Shown: positions 17,275-26,200, numbered from the stretch's first letter. The stretch is DNA of 64,000 bases from Carboxylicivirga mesophila (GCF_018271975.1 NZ_JAGUCN010000001.1:124001-188000); one strand, 5' to 3'. The notes: generated by a model from the letters alone, not told the origin. Made by a program: numbers and translations.

Positions 17275-18288
17275 TTAAAACAGGTGCTTACCTTCGGGGC
17301 AGTTGGTGCACATGTCAATGCTATTGCGCTGGCTAAATATCTGTTGCTTAAATGACAGGCTCTTGTCGCCATACCATAACTCATCAATGGAATGTTTGTT
17401 AACGTTGCCAAAAGCATGTTCGGCGTCTTTATCATAACAGCAGGGCGATAAACGACCATCCCAGGTGATGGTGGTCGAATGCCATTGTCGCCAGCACCTG
17501 TTTTGAACAGGGGTTTTCAGGAAGCGGCCCAGTTCATCAGAGTATCGGCTGTACCTGGCATTCAGGGGTGGACGCATCGTGCCAAAGCTATTGAACTGGG
17601 CGGTTTTAACTTCCAGTTTATCCACACTTAAACGCCGTGCCAGTCTTTTAATTTGGGGCAGCTCATGTTCGTTGTGTCTAAATACCAAAAACTGCATCAC
17701 AATTAATGGATAGGCTGAGCGTGCCCGCTTTTTGGCTCTCACCACATCAATAATACTCTGCTTAACCCGGTTAAAACTGCCACCAACGCGGTATAAACCA
17801 TAGCTTTCCTGGCTGGTGCCATCCACCGAAAATATAATGCGGGTCAATCCTGATTGCACCAGTTGATCGGCCAGTGACGGATTCATGTAATGGCCATTGG
17901 TGGAAGTAGAGGTATAGAGCCTGTAGCGGGCAGCTTCCTTAACCATGGCTCCAAAATCAGGATGCATCAATGGCTCGCCCTGGATATAAAGATTGAGATA
18001 CAACAGTTCAGGCGTCAGCTGTTTCAGCATGTTTGAGAAGTCTGAGAGCTGAATCATACCCCTTGGACGCTTAAGTAAGTTGGCGCCGGTAGGGCACTCC
18101 GGACATTTTAGGTTGCAGATACTGGTTGGCTCAATAGCACAGGCCATCGGTTTACCTGTTATTTGAACGGTATGACCATAGTGAGCACGCAGATAGGAAT
18201 AAACCAAGCGAAAAGCATTTAACTGGCGCCGCAGAGTGAGAACTCTTATAAGCGCCCAGGCCTCTAATATAAATGCTTTTAGTGTCAT
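17275..18288 (-). CDS. Radical SAM/SPASM domain protein
   Basis: A 337-residue radical SAM enzyme: CxxxCxxC at Cys58, Cys62, Cys65 (SICNLKCPEC), a TIM-barrel core with YIQGEPLMHPDFG and ISVDGTSQESY, and a C-terminal SPASM-type cysteine set (NRCWRQWHSTT, LSPCCYDKD, DMCTNCPEG) for an auxiliary iron-sulfur cluster. The family includes enzymes that modify peptides, proteins or small molecules; the substrate here cannot be read. It follows the OmpA-like lipoprotein gene with a gap of one base, so the two are co-transcribed, perhaps without a functional link. It lacks the length and motifs of a typical anaerobic sulfatase maturase. Confidence 0.85.
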   Translation of the reverse strand: MTLKAFILEAWALIRVLTLRRQLNAFRLVYSYLRAHYGHTVQITGKPMACAIEPTSICNLKCPECPTGANLLKRPRGMIQLSDFSNMLKQLTPELLYLNLYIQGEPLMHPDFGAMVKEAARYRLYTSTSTNGHYMNPSLADQLVQSGLTRIIFSVDGTSQESYGLYRVGGSFNRVKQSIIDVVRAKKRARSAYPLIVMQFLVFRHNEHELPQIKRLARRLSVDKLEVKTAQFNSFGTMRPPLNARYSRYSDELGRFLKTPVQNRCWRQWHSTTITWDGRLSPCCYDKDAEHAFGNVNKHSIDELWYGDKSLSFKQQIFSQRNSIDMCTNCPEGKHLF

Positions 18289-18289
18289 G

Positions 18290-19330
18290 CTAATTATCCA
18301 GTTCTAATAGTTCAAATACTTCTGACCAGCGAGGGGTAAGTATTATCTCGGTACGTCTGTTTTTTTGCAGGGCGGCAGCATCATTTCCTTCAATGAGTGG
18401 AATATACTTGCTGCGTCCGGCTGCAGTGATGCGACGAGGGTTTATTTCACTATCGTCCAGTAGTATTCTCACTACTGAAGTGGCCCGCTTTACACTTAAA
18501 TCCCAATTGTCTTTTAGTTCACCCCGTCCATTGTAAGGAACATGGTCGGTGTGCCCTTCCACCAATATATCAATGTCTTCATTTTGCTCCAGAACGCGGG
18601 CAATTTTTTCCAGCGCTATTGCCCCTTGCTGGTTCAACTCATACCTACCTGATTGAAACAGTAGTTTTTCCTCAAGTGATACATATACTTTTCCATCTTT
18701 CATATGTACCTGCAGCTCATCGCCCGAGAAGCCTGTCAGGGCATCACTAATGGTTTGTTTTAGTGAGCGCATGGCGTCATCTTTTCTGGTTAACATTTCT
18801 TCCAGTTCAATGAGTCGTTTGTTTTGCTCTTGCAACTGCAATTGTGCAGCAGACAATTCAGCGTTGGCCTGTTCCAGTTTCTGCTGTTTTTTCAATAAGG
18901 CCTGCTCCGATGCCACTAGCTCATCTTCTCTTTTTTGCAGATCATCCTGCAGCTTTTGCAGATAGGCCAGCAGGTTCTTATTATCCATATTACTGCCAGA
19001 GTTGGTCTTCAGCTTATTAAGTAACTCGGTGTAATTCTGATAAAGCTCATCGTAACGTTGCTGCAGACGTTGGTTTTTGCGACTCAGGCGCAAGGTGTCA
19101 TCACTCAGAGAGGCCACTTTTGCTGTGTATCGTTCGAGTTGTCCTGCTAATTCGCGGTTTTCTACTTTGAGTGCATCATTTTCTTTAGCTGCCTGTGAGG
19201 CACTCACTTCCAGTTGTTCATTCTCCTCAGTCAGTTCTTCAAACTGTTTTAATGGTACACAAGCCAGCATCAATAGCGCGGCTAAACAAGTAAAGGCAAT
19301 TCTGATCATCTTGATAAGGTTGTTTTCCAT
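18290..19330 (-). CDS. OmpA/MotB-domain coiled-coil lipoprotein
   Basis: A 346-residue envelope protein: signal peptide with lipobox LMLAC (Cys24), a long coiled coil from about 30 to 200 rich in Glu, Gln and Leu, then an OmpA-like peptidoglycan-binding domain (about 215-335). The domain shows LLFQSGRYELNQQG, ILVEGHTDHVPYNG and ITAAGRSKYIPL. It probably tethers the outer membrane to peptidoglycan. An in-frame ATG at 19309 (MIRIAFTC) gives a more compact signal peptide and is an equally good start. One base separates the stop from the radical SAM gene. Confidence 0.85.
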   Translation of the reverse strand: MENNLIKMIRIAFTCLAALLMLACVPLKQFEELTEENEQLEVSASQAAKENDALKVENRELAGQLERYTAKVASLSDDTLRLSRKNQRLQQRYDELYQNYTELLNKLKTNSGSNMDNKNLLAYLQKLQDDLQKREDELVASEQALLKKQQKLEQANAELSAAQLQLQEQNKRLIELEEMLTRKDDAMRSLKQTISDALTGFSGDELQVHMKDGKVYVSLEEKLLFQSGRYELNQQGAIALEKIARVLEQNEDIDILVEGHTDHVPYNGRGELKDNWDLSVKRATSVVRILLDDSEINPRRITAAGRSKYIPLIEGNDAAALQKNRRTEIILTPRWSEVFELLELDN

Positions 19331-19515
19331 TCAAAGATTGAAAAAAAAGCTGAAAGGTCAATAGGTGTGAGCTGTCAATAGAATAATAATATACACGCAA
19401 AGGTCACCGTGTAATCAACTAGCTAATGGCTTGTGGTTTATGGGGGTTCTAAAGTGCTCTGATTGGCGGGGGTAATGAAATTTTTATATATATGCGCTTA
19501 TAACCCCATTCTTAT

Positions 19516-19523
19516 TATCTTTG
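19516..19523 (+). promoter_or_regulatory. -7 promoter element for dxs
   Basis: TATCTTTG matches the -7 consensus TAnnTTTG exactly and lies 53 bases ahead of the ATG at 19577. It would sit inside the gene if an upstream in-frame start near 19463 were used, so it favours the later start. A -33 element is not clear. Confidence 0.45.
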
Positions 19524-19576
19524 CCCTGTTAAATACACTTAGGATACAATTGGAATCAGCTCACGAAGTTAAGAAT

Positions 19577-21487
19577 ATGAATGAAGGCCCAAGCCGCTTG
19601 TTGGATGCGATTGATTCACCTGCTGACCTGAAGCAGGTTGAAGCAGATAAATTGCCGCAAGTATGTGATGAATTAAGAGAGTTTATTATAGATGCGCTTT
19701 CGTGTAATCCAGGGCATTTTGGTGCCAGCCTGGGGGTGGTTGAGCTAACGGTGGCCTTGCATTATGTTTTTAATACGCCCGAAGATAAGATTATCTGGGA
19801 TGTGGGACATCAGGCCTATGGGCATAAGATACTCACCGGCAGACGTGACGTGTTTCATACCAATCGCAAATTTAAAGGCATTAGCGGATTTCCAAATGTA
19901 TTTGAGAGTGAGTTCGATGCCTTTGGCGTGGGGCACTCTTCCACTTCTATTTCGGCTGGTATAGGAATGGCTACTGCAGCCGCAATGGATAATGATAGCG
20001 ACAAGCATGTGGTGGCTGTGATTGGCGATGGTGCCATGACAGCAGGCATGGCTTTTGAAGGCTTGAATAACATGTCAACCTTAAAGTCTAACATGCTGGT
20101 CATCTTGAATGACAACAACATGGCGATTGATCCGGCTGTTGGCGGTTTTAGCGAATACCTGGTGGATATTGCCACTTCACAAACGTATAATAAGTTTCGC
20201 TCCGAAGCATTTAAGATGCTTGAGAAGATGAAGCTGACCGGGCCGCGCTCGAAGGAAATGATTACTAAGCTGAATAATTCGCTTAAGAATCTGTTGACCA
20301 AGCAAACCAATATTTTCGAAGGCTTAAATATCAGGTACTTTGGTCCTGTTGATGGCCACGATGTGGGGCATCTGCATCGCGTATTGAGTGATTTGAAAGA
20401 TATACCCGGACCGAAGGTGCTGCACGTGATCACCAAAAAAGGGAAAGGATTTAAGTTTGCCGAAGAAAACCAGACAGCCTGGCACGCCGTAGGCGATAAG
20501 TTTGATAAGATAACCGGACAAACCATTGCCGCCAAATCAACAGTGCCAAAACCACCCAAGTTTCAGGATGTATTTGGTCATACCATAGTGGAGCTGGCCG
20601 AAGCCAATGAGAAGATTGTAGGTATTACACCTGCTATGCCTACCGGCTGTAGCCTTAATATTATGATGGAGAAGATGCCCGACAGAGCTTTTGATGTGGG
20701 TATTGCCGAGCAACATGCGGTGACCTTTTCAGCCGGACTGGCTATTGAAGGGTATACGCCATTTTGCAACATCTACTCATCGTTTATGCAGCGTGCCTAT
20801 GATCAGGTGATTCATGATGTGGCCTTGCAAAACCTGAATGTGGTATTCTGCCTCGATAGGGGAGGGTTAGTGGGAGCCGATGGTGCTACTCACCATGGGG
20901 CCTATGATTTGTCTTATATGCGTGGTATACCCAACCTGGTTGTTTCGTCGCCAATGGATGAGGAGGAGCTACGTAACCTGATGTATACTGCTCAGTTGCC
21001 CAACCAGGGGCCTTTTTCCATTCGTTACCCACGCGGTAATGGTTCATTGATTGATTGGCAGCGCCCCATGCAGGCGATTAAAGTAGGAACAGGGCGTAAG
21101 CTGAAGGATGGTAAGGATTTGGCCATAGTCACCATTGGTCCGATAGGTGTTAAAACCAGTCAGGTGATTCAAAAACTGGAGCAGGATGGTCGCACTACAA
21201 TAGCGCATTACGATATACGTTTTGTTAAACCTCTAGATGAGGCACTGCTGCACGATGTGTTTAAGCATCATGACAAGGTGATAACCATTGAAGATGGAAC
21301 AGTCATCGGAGGCATGGGTAGTGCCGTGTTGGAGTTTATGGCAGACCACGGCTATTGTGCCAGAGTGAAGCGCCTGGGCATACCAGATAAATACATTGAG
21401 CATGGCACACAGACCGAACTCTATGGTGTATGTGGTTTCGACAAGGAAGGCATAGAAAAGGCTATTCAAGAGATGCTGGCGTGGTAA
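19577..21487 (+). CDS. dxs: 1-deoxy-D-xylulose-5-phosphate synthase
   Basis: First enzyme of the methylerythritol phosphate route: condenses pyruvate and glyceraldehyde-3-phosphate, with thiamine diphosphate, to supply isoprenoids. With the ATG at 19577 the protein has 636 residues, the normal DXS length, beginning [15 protein letters not shown]. Clear motifs are [28 protein letters not shown] (ThDP/Mg site), the transketolase-like [17 protein letters not shown] and the C-terminal domain with VITIEDG. The open frame extends further upstream, but that stretch reads as unrelated hydrophobic sequence and covers the promoter. Confidence 0.97.
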   Translation: MNEGPSRLLDAIDSPADLKQVEADKLPQVCDELREFIIDALSCNPGHFGASLGVVELTVALHYVFNTPEDKIIWDVGHQAYGHKILTGRRDVFHTNRKFKGISGFPNVFESEFDAFGVGHSSTSISAGIGMATAAAMDNDSDKHVVAVIGDGAMTAGMAFEGLNNMSTLKSNMLVILNDNNMAIDPAVGGFSEYLVDIATSQTYNKFRSEAFKMLEKMKLTGPRSKEMITKLNNSLKNLLTKQTNIFEGLNIRYFGPVDGHDVGHLHRVLSDLKDIPGPKVLHVITKKGKGFKFAEENQTAWHAVGDKFDKITGQTIAAKSTVPKPPKFQDVFGHTIVELAEANEKIVGITPAMPTGCSLNIMMEKMPDRAFDVGIAEQHAVTFSAGLAIEGYTPFCNIYSSFMQRAYDQVIHDVALQNLNVVFCLDRGGLVGADGATHHGAYDLSYMRGIPNLVVSSPMDEEELRNLMYTAQLPNQGPFSIRYPRGNGSLIDWQRPMQAIKVGTGRKLKDGKDLAIVTIGPIGVKTSQVIQKLEQDGRTTIAHYDIRFVKPLDEALLHDVFKHHDKVITIEDGTVIGGMGSAVLEFMADHGYCARVKRLGIPDKYIEHGTQTELYGVCGFDKEGIEKAIQEMLAW

Positions 21488-21559
21488 ACCAGCTATATAT
21501 AGCATAAGCAACGGTGTCCTCCAGACTGTGATTTGACCTTAGGATTGTCGCACATTAGT

Positions 21560-21594
21560 AACCTGAGTTTGACGTAAAATTTTGAACTCAGGTT
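21560..21594. terminator. Perfect 10-bp inverted repeat between convergent genes
   Basis: AACCTGAGTT at 21560-21569 is mirrored at 21585-21594 around a 15-base loop, and its right arm overlaps the TAA of the convergent YdeI-like gene. No U-tract follows, so its use as a shared terminator is tentative. Confidence 0.45.
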
Positions 21595-22159
21595 AGTAGT
21601 ATTTGTCAATGCCTCCAAAGCCTTTAATCAATTTGTTTTCTGTTGTTTTGGCAATGAAATTGTGTAAACGCTTCTCAAACTCTTCCGGCCTTTTTCTGGC
21701 ATTTTCGATATAGGCAATTCTGATGCGTTTATATGGTTCCGAAAAGTTCTGGTAATTCTCCCAGGTAACTTTTTTCGTTTTTAACTCCCGCAGTATGTCC
21801 TCTGGAAAAGTGAACTCCTGTTGAATGACTTTTAAAACGTCATCCTTAATTGAATCGTGAATCATGTTGTTTTCAAAAAGCCACCTCAGGCGTTCAATAT
21901 TTGGCTGTGAAAAACCTGAGTTTCTTCTTCTTTTACAAAACCGTTGAATGGAGGTCTCTTCATTGAGTGATTTAAGGGTGCTGTCGATCCACCCAAAACA
22001 TAACGCTTCTTCAACGGCATCATTATACAAGATGCGTTTTCTACCTGTCCTTTTTAAAGGATATTCCAGCCAGATTTCATCTTCAGTTTCAAAATGAGCC
22101 TGGAGCCAATTTCTCCAATCTTTCCTGTTCGTAAAATATTTAGTTGTTATTTCACTCAT
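21593..22159 (-). CDS. YdeI/OmpD-associated (OmdA) family protein
   Basis: A cytoplasmic protein of about 188 residues with the YdeI family pattern: KYFTNRKDWRNWL, DEIWLEYPLKRTGRKRILYNDAVEEALCFGW in pieces, WIDSTLKSLNE, and a basic FCKRRRNSGFS segment. Homologues are annotated as bacteriocin-protection or OmpD-associated proteins, but no biochemical role is firmly known. I choose the ATG at 22159 (MSEITTKYF) as the family usually starts there; an ATG at 22177 adds six residues. It stands at the edge of the small-gene island. Confidence 0.75.
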   Translation of the reverse strand: MSEITTKYFTNRKDWRNWLQAHFETEDEIWLEYPLKRTGRKRILYNDAVEEALCFGWIDSTLKSLNEETSIQRFCKRRRNSGFSQPNIERLRWLFENNMIHDSIKDDVLKVIQQEFTFPEDILRELKTKKVTWENYQNFSEPYKRIRIAYIENARKRPEEFEKRLHNFIAKTTENKLIKGFGGIDKYY

Positions 22160-22249
22160 CTCATAAGTTGCTGGCATTGGCCTTGTGTATACTGGATTCA
22201 GGTATTTTAAGCGTACTGACTTTCCATGTGAGCGGAGCTAATATTTGTT

Positions 22250-22810
22250 TTAGGTTTTCCTTTTCATAGCTGAAAGTCCAACTAATATTAACACAACGAT
22301 TAAGACTATAAAAAATACACTTGTCGAGATACTTTTTAAAATTGAAAATAGATTTGTCATACTTACCGCATCGTGTGTTATGTCCGGATAGCTATATAAC
22401 ATTGTAATTATTCCAATATTCTCTAAATAATCTGAAATACCTGCAAATACAGGGATTAGGCATAAATACAGAAATGGCGTCTTTAGTTTATTTAGTTTTT
22501 TTAAGAAATACCCTAGAAGTATACAGTAGGAGAGAGCGAAGAGGAATGGGTAAATCAAATCCACAGGTATTTGACGGGTAAGGTATAACCTACGCCCATT
22601 TTCTCCAAGAGAACTGAATAATTCACTAACATAATTCAAATCATACCCCGCAGGCATCATATCCAACAGTTTCATTCCATCAGAAAACGCCATTGTTTTA
22701 GGAATAGTAACAGTCAGCATGAAGACATATACGACATTGGTTAGAATAAAAAAACCTAAAACCTTTTTTCCAGAAGTGTTCTTTTCTATAAATGCAGTGA
22801 ATAGCTTCAT
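22250..22810 (-). CDS. Membrane protein of unknown function, possible cassette gene
   Basis: A 186-residue inner-membrane protein with four hydrophobic segments (about 15-34, 82-101, 112-133 and 160-180) and a polar loop between the first two. I cannot name a family. Codon choice is more AT-rich than in nearby core genes. The 5' side carries a GCCTAAC-like motif (ACCTAAC at 22853) about 40 bases upstream, the same layout as in the two genes further right, so it may have arrived as a cassette. Confidence 0.5.
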   Translation of the reverse strand: MKLFTAFIEKNTSGKKVLGFFILTNVVYVFMLTVTIPKTMAFSDGMKLLDMMPAGYDLNYVSELFSSLGENGRRLYLTRQIPVDLIYPFLFALSYCILLGYFLKKLNKLKTPFLYLCLIPVFAGISDYLENIGIITMLYSYPDITHDAVSMTNLFSILKSISTSVFFIVLIVVLILVGLSAMKRKT

Positions 22811-22852
22811 TTAGTTCGTTTTAGATGAGTGCAATTGATGTATGGCATAACA

Positions 22853-23142
22853 ACCTAACTATTGGCAATGCTATGTTAAGAGTATGTTTTTGATACCCCA
22901 AGATACAAAATATCTGATCCCGCTATTCTATAAACAGGCGGTTTTTAGACAGTCTGACGGACGCGGCTATGAAGCGTAAGTGATTTTTAGCCGTACTCAC
23001 TCTCGAACTTCACGGAGCCAAAGCGTTGTATTTGTTTTTATCTTTTAATTTCAAAAGCCAAATCGATTTGGCGCTGACCGCCGAAGCTACGAACCAACCA
23101 AAACGAGTCGATTCACTTATGCTTTATTAGCCATTGTTAGGC
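22853..23142. repeat. Foldback element with terminal inverted repeats, attC-like
   Basis: A 290-base gene-free element bounded by related inverted ends: ACCTAACTATTGGC at 22853-22866 and GCCATTGTTAGGC at 23130-23142. Inside are further self-complementary arms (for example TCACTTATGC near 23115 against AAGCGTAAGTGA near 22974) and a perfect 16-bp palindrome GCCAAATCGATTTGGC at 23057-23072. The outer GTTAGGC/ACCTAAC motifs match integron recombination-site half-boxes (GTTRRRY / RYYYAAC). At 290 bases it exceeds typical attC sites, so it may be an attC-like or other foldback repeat. Confidence 0.6.
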
Positions 23143-23150
23143 AATGTTTT

Positions 23151-23546
23151 TTATTTATTTTTTCGTTCAATCATATATGTCAAGAAACAGTCTGCATTTA
23201 TTTTTCTAACAAGGTTAAATTTGTCCTTATTATGAATTGCAAAATGATACTTTTTGTCGTCTAAATATATAGTCGTTCCTTTAATTAAATATTTCCCTGA
23301 TTTGTCCGAATTTAAAATATATGTTTGATTAACGAATTCTATTTTGCCATCTTCCTTTTTAAGTAATTCTGAAGTCAGGTCGATATTTTCATTTGCATCA
23401 GGATTGTCTGTTGTCACTGTTGTGCCTCTATATTCTATATTCCATGTGCCTACAATTATATCCTTGAGTTTAATATCTGTCGTTTGACTTTTTATATTAA
23501 TCAATGTGACAAACAGAAGTATAAGTGTTACTGTTTTCTTTTCCAT
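23151..23546 (-). CDS. Small exported protein, lipocalin-like, in a cassette-like unit
   Basis: A 131-residue protein (start at 23546, MEKKTVTLIL) with an N-terminal signal peptide (cleavage near IKSQ) and a small beta-rich mature domain. The domain pattern IIVGTWNIEYRG, then strands around YILNSDKSGKYLIKG, resembles lipocalin-like domains of Bacteroidota. An ATG 15 bases upstream is also in frame. The gene fills a unit bounded by GTTAGGC (23136-23142) and GCCTAAC (23614-23620). Its stop is eight bases from the first motif, as in the neighbouring unit. Confidence 0.6.
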   Translation of the reverse strand: MEKKTVTLILLFVTLINIKSQTTDIKLKDIIVGTWNIEYRGTTVTTDNPDANENIDLTSELLKKEDGKIEFVNQTYILNSDKSGKYLIKGTTIYLDDKKYHFAIHNKDKFNLVRKINADCFLTYMIERKNK

Positions 23547-23892
23547 AATTGTTGGGTTCATATTTAATTTGTTGCACTAGGTTATTGACTTTTCAATTGC
23601 TTAGATAAATATTGCCTAACGATTTTATAAGCGTATGGCGTTTATTTCTTCTTTACGCATGCTAAAGGTGCGCAATACATGCCATTTAGGCAAGTATTGT
23701 GCACCTTTATATGTTAAGCATTCAGAAAGTGTGTGCATTGCATACTAATCGAATTATTAAAATTGTTAGCATTTGTATCTGATACCGCCAGTTGCAGTTA
23801 CTGTCAATACATGAAAAAGCCCGGGAGCGTCGGCAATCAACCTGTTGCGCCTCTCGGGTTTAATCCAGCATACTGCTTTAGTTTTAATAATG

Positions 23893-24002
23893 CTCACAGA
23901 AAAATCTGTGGCCTCGCACAGGAAAATCTGTAGCCCCGCACAGAAAAGTCTGTGGCCCCGCACAGAAAAGTCTGTGGCTCCGCACAGAAAAGTCTGTGGA
24001 GT
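23893..24002. repeat. Five tandem 22-bp units, each a small hairpin
   Basis: Five units start at 23893, 23915, 23937, 23959 and 23981, each exactly 22 bases. The common core is CACAGAAAAGTCTGTG, a 6-bp dyad with a 4-base centre, and the first two units carry substitutions. Units follow each other without unique spacers, so this is not a CRISPR array. Confidence 0.85.
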
Positions 24003-24011
24003 AAAAGCATT

Positions 24012-24179
24012 TTATTGAACGCTCAATATGCTATCCAGCTGCTCTGTTCTTGGCTCTTTCAGCAGTATCGAACCATTGGTGCCTTGCGTCACCACCTGCA
24101 ATTCATAGTCGCCGGGAGCCAATGCAGGCACCATCACTATCAGCTCTTTGTTTTTATTGCTGATGATTAGATTTTGCTA
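24012..24179 (-). pseudogene. Remnant of a DUF4469 (HU-like, IG-fold) protein gene
   Basis: The minus strand encodes about 54 residues ending at a TAA at 24012-24014. The stretch includes NKELIVMVPALAPGDYELQV followed by a LLKEPRTEQLDSILSVQ tail. It matches my memory of the C-terminal IG-like domain of Bacteroidota HU-related DNA-binding proteins (DUF4469). An in-frame TAG lies just upstream and no start or N-terminal domain is found, so only a 3' fragment survives. It sits between two cassette-like units. Recognition is from pattern alone. Confidence 0.6.
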
Positions 24180-24339
24180 CTGCGTTTTTGCTTGCGCCCA
24201 TTGGTTGGCCGCATGATGTTGTAGCAGGTTTGCGTTGAGGTTGTCCGTCCGATAGGACTGACAATTGAGGCGGGAATCTGCCCACCCTAAACCGTACGGA
24301 CTCTGCTTTGCATTATTGCGGCTTGTTAGGCCTCGTATT

Positions 24340-24921
24340 TTAATTTTGATTATTCTTTTGCCATTCTAGAAATGGAGTCGGGTCATTACCTATAAACTGA
24401 AAGGTCCCGATAAACTCAGAATCAAAAACATTTGAATATTTCTGATAGTCATTTTCATTATCTGCTGAGAAAGTAAGGACAATGAATGTCATTTCTGTTT
24501 CTAAGTAGACTACCTCTTCTTTAAATCTGTCATGTAAGTTTGTGTATGAGAGTGCAATTGCTCCAATAATTGGTGGGGTATGCCCAATTTCGAACTTAGA
24601 AATCTTTGCATTCGGGTATTTTTCCTTAAATGCTTCAATATCTCCATCAACAAAAGCGTTTAAAGAATCCTGGGGATTTCCTTTATCAATTCCATTTGCA
24701 AACATATAACTCTTTACTGACTTACTTTTGTCATCAATACAGTAAAAGAAGTTTGTTAGTCCAATTGTGCTAGCTGCCTCTTTATCGTTTATCCAGTTTG
24801 TCGGTGTCTCAACTGTAAATAAATGATGGTCGCCATATATAACATTGATTCCCTTTTGTTGAGAATTAGCATACACTATACTCATGAGAAGGAATATGGT
24901 AATTAATGTGTAATATTTCAT
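24340..24921 (-). CDS. Exported protein of unknown function in a cassette-like unit
   Basis: A 193-residue protein with a signal peptide (first ~20 residues, ending ANSQ) and a mature domain beginning KGINVIYGDHHLFTVETPTNW. That opening resembles PsbP/DUF1795-like secreted folds that bind hydrophobic or small ligands, but I cannot confirm it. The gene is bounded by GTTAGGC (24325-24331, eight bases past the stop) and GCCTAAC (24941-24947, 19 bases before the ATG). Base composition is AT-rich compared with core genes, consistent with transfer. Confidence 0.55.
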   Translation of the reverse strand: MKYYTLITIFLLMSIVYANSQQKGINVIYGDHHLFTVETPTNWINDKEAASTIGLTNFFYCIDDKSKSVKSYMFANGIDKGNPQDSLNAFVDGDIEAFKEKYPNAKISKFEIGHTPPIIGAIALSYTNLHDRFKEEVVYLETEMTFIVLTFSADNENDYQKYSNVFDSEFIGTFQFIGNDPTPFLEWQKNNQN

Positions 24922-24940
24922 GTTTGTATTTTTATATGAG

Positions 24941-24975
24941 GCCTAACTTGTTTATAACGTGCACTGCATGTTATT
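24941..24975. repeat. attC-like half site with a short hairpin
   Basis: GCCTAAC at 24941-24947 is followed by TTGTTTATAACGTGCA and its near-complement TGCATGTTAT. On the minus strand this reads CGTTATAAACAAGTTAGGC, a form typical of the 3' half of integron attC sites. It marks the 5' edge of the cassette-like unit that holds the exported protein gene at 24340-24921. Confidence 0.5.
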
Positions 24976-25483
24976 TCAAATATAGAGAAAGTTGAGTGCA
25001 ATTATCCATTCCTATATGGAATTATCCTTGAGCTATTATGGTTAAGTAAGTGGTTCGCTCATCGTGTAAGTAATCTTGTCCCGGTGCCATAACTACTATC
25101 TCCGGTCGGTGCTATGCCTTTTCCGGTGGAGCAAGTAGAAACTTGCAATGAGTTGAAGAATATTTTTTCGGGCTTTGGCAGCTCTGTAATGACCCGAGAA
25201 AAATTTTTTCTGGTTAATAATGACACAAGCGTTAGTTGTATCTGATGTTTGGTGAAGCCTCTATAGTTTGCTCTGCTTATGCGGGAGTTTGAATTGATTT
25301 TTTTTTAAAATGATATGGTGGTTGTGACCTGTCTGTCTGCTAATCGTTTAGGTTGCTTTTGATGATTTTTCAACGAAAAAAGTACCCATCGGGGCGCAAC
25401 CCACAGCCAATAATTACATCATACTACTACCCATCTGGAAAAAATCAACAGATCCGATTTTTTTAATATTAAAAGCGATTAAG
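24976..25483. other. 508-base gap with no recognised gene
   Basis: No reading frame of note and no strong dyad was found. Two loosely similar stretches (CGGTGCCATA near 25084 and CGGTGCTATG near 25109) are the only visible repeat. The promoter of the lipoprotein gene at 25484 should lie at the right end. Confidence 0.4.
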
Positions 25484-26140
25484 ATGAAATTTTTGCATGC
25501 AGGAATGATGGCAGCGCTTGTTGCTATGTTAATGGTTAGTTGTAGCAGTGATGATGCTATTAAAGTGGAAGATCCCTTTGCGGGCATTGTGGTAATGGCT
25601 GAAACGGCCAACTACGATGGCGAAACCATTGTATCGGTTGATGGCGTTATTTACCAGATAGTAGAAAATGTGGCTGTTGATAAAGAAATAATGGCCGACT
25701 ATGCGTGGTACGTCATGGAGTATGTGCCAACACCCGAGGTGGGCGAAGGTATTAATGTGCGACTGACAGACATTAACTACACGCAGGTAGAAGAAGTGAT
25801 TGATGCAGATATGGTGGACCTGACTGATTCGGGCGTAGAACTGCAAGCCGTTGTGGTGGAAGGAAGCGTATTAAGCCTCAACTTAAACTATGTGGGAGGC
25901 GACAAGGTGCAACTGAATCAGCTGGCTTATAATGCCGATGCTTTTGAGGCTAATACCGAAGAGTTGGTGTTGATGCTTGTACACGATTCGCAAAAGGATA
26001 AAGCCACATCGGAACTGAGCTATGTAGCTGAGTTTGATTTAAGCAGCATTGAGCAGGAAGTGACTGGTGCTAAACTCATTATCAATTACATCAACCAGGC
26101 TGGCGAAGAAGTGGCATTTGACACCGAAATTATTCTTTAG
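25484..26140 (+). CDS. NigD-like lipoprotein
   Basis: A 218-residue lipoprotein: signal peptide and lipobox LMVSC (Cys20) followed by SSDDAIKVEDP. The mature part is beta-rich and acidic, in two halves, which fits the NigD-like family of Bacteroidota surface or periplasmic proteins. That family was named from a Prevotella bacteriocin gene cluster, but its function is not settled. It is monocistronic with a terminator right behind it. No bacteriocin genes are nearby. Confidence 0.6.
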   Translation: MKFLHAGMMAALVAMLMVSCSSDDAIKVEDPFAGIVVMAETANYDGETIVSVDGVIYQIVENVAVDKEIMADYAWYVMEYVPTPEVGEGINVRLTDINYTQVEEVIDADMVDLTDSGVELQAVVVEGSVLSLNLNYVGGDKVQLNQLAYNADAFEANTEELVLMLVHDSQKDKATSELSYVAEFDLSSIEQEVTGAKLIINYINQAGEEVAFDTEIIL

Positions 26141-26170
26141 TAGAGTAGTTTGTTATCCAATATACTGAAG

Positions 26171-26200
26171 AGGGCAGCTCATTGGGGCTGTCTTTTTTTT
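26171..26200 (+). terminator. Terminator after the NigD-like gene
   Basis: A stem GGCAGC / GCTGTC (with one G-U pair) around TCATTGGG is followed by eight T on the plus strand, 30 bases past the stop codon. Confidence 0.75.

Larger units (their letters stand above)
23614..24331. other. Gene-poor 718-base spacer between cassette-like units
   Basis: This stretch is bounded by GCCTAAC (23614-23620) and GTTAGGC (24325-24331). It holds a 22-bp tandem array, a fragment of a DUF4469 gene and otherwise no credible gene. An open frame on the minus strand at 23766-23963 runs across the array and is not convincing. The left end carries a small inverted motif set around GCATGC. The whole looks like decayed accessory DNA. 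Confidence 0.5.

Noticed and set aside
17275-18288. Radical SAM protein as sulfatase maturase for the sulfatase at 26853
   Set aside because: It is short, 8 kb away and its SPASM cysteine pattern does not clearly match anaerobic sulfatase-maturing enzymes.
19463-19576. Longer N-terminus for DXS
   Set aside because: The extra 38 residues do not resemble DXS, and a good -7 promoter element lies inside this stretch.
23766-23963. 65-residue minus-strand open frame across the repeat array
   Set aside because: It runs through the tandem repeat and has no signal, domain or start context I can support as a gene.
23893-24002. Possible CRISPR array
   Set aside because: Units repeat every 22 bp with no unique spacers, and no cas gene is in the window.
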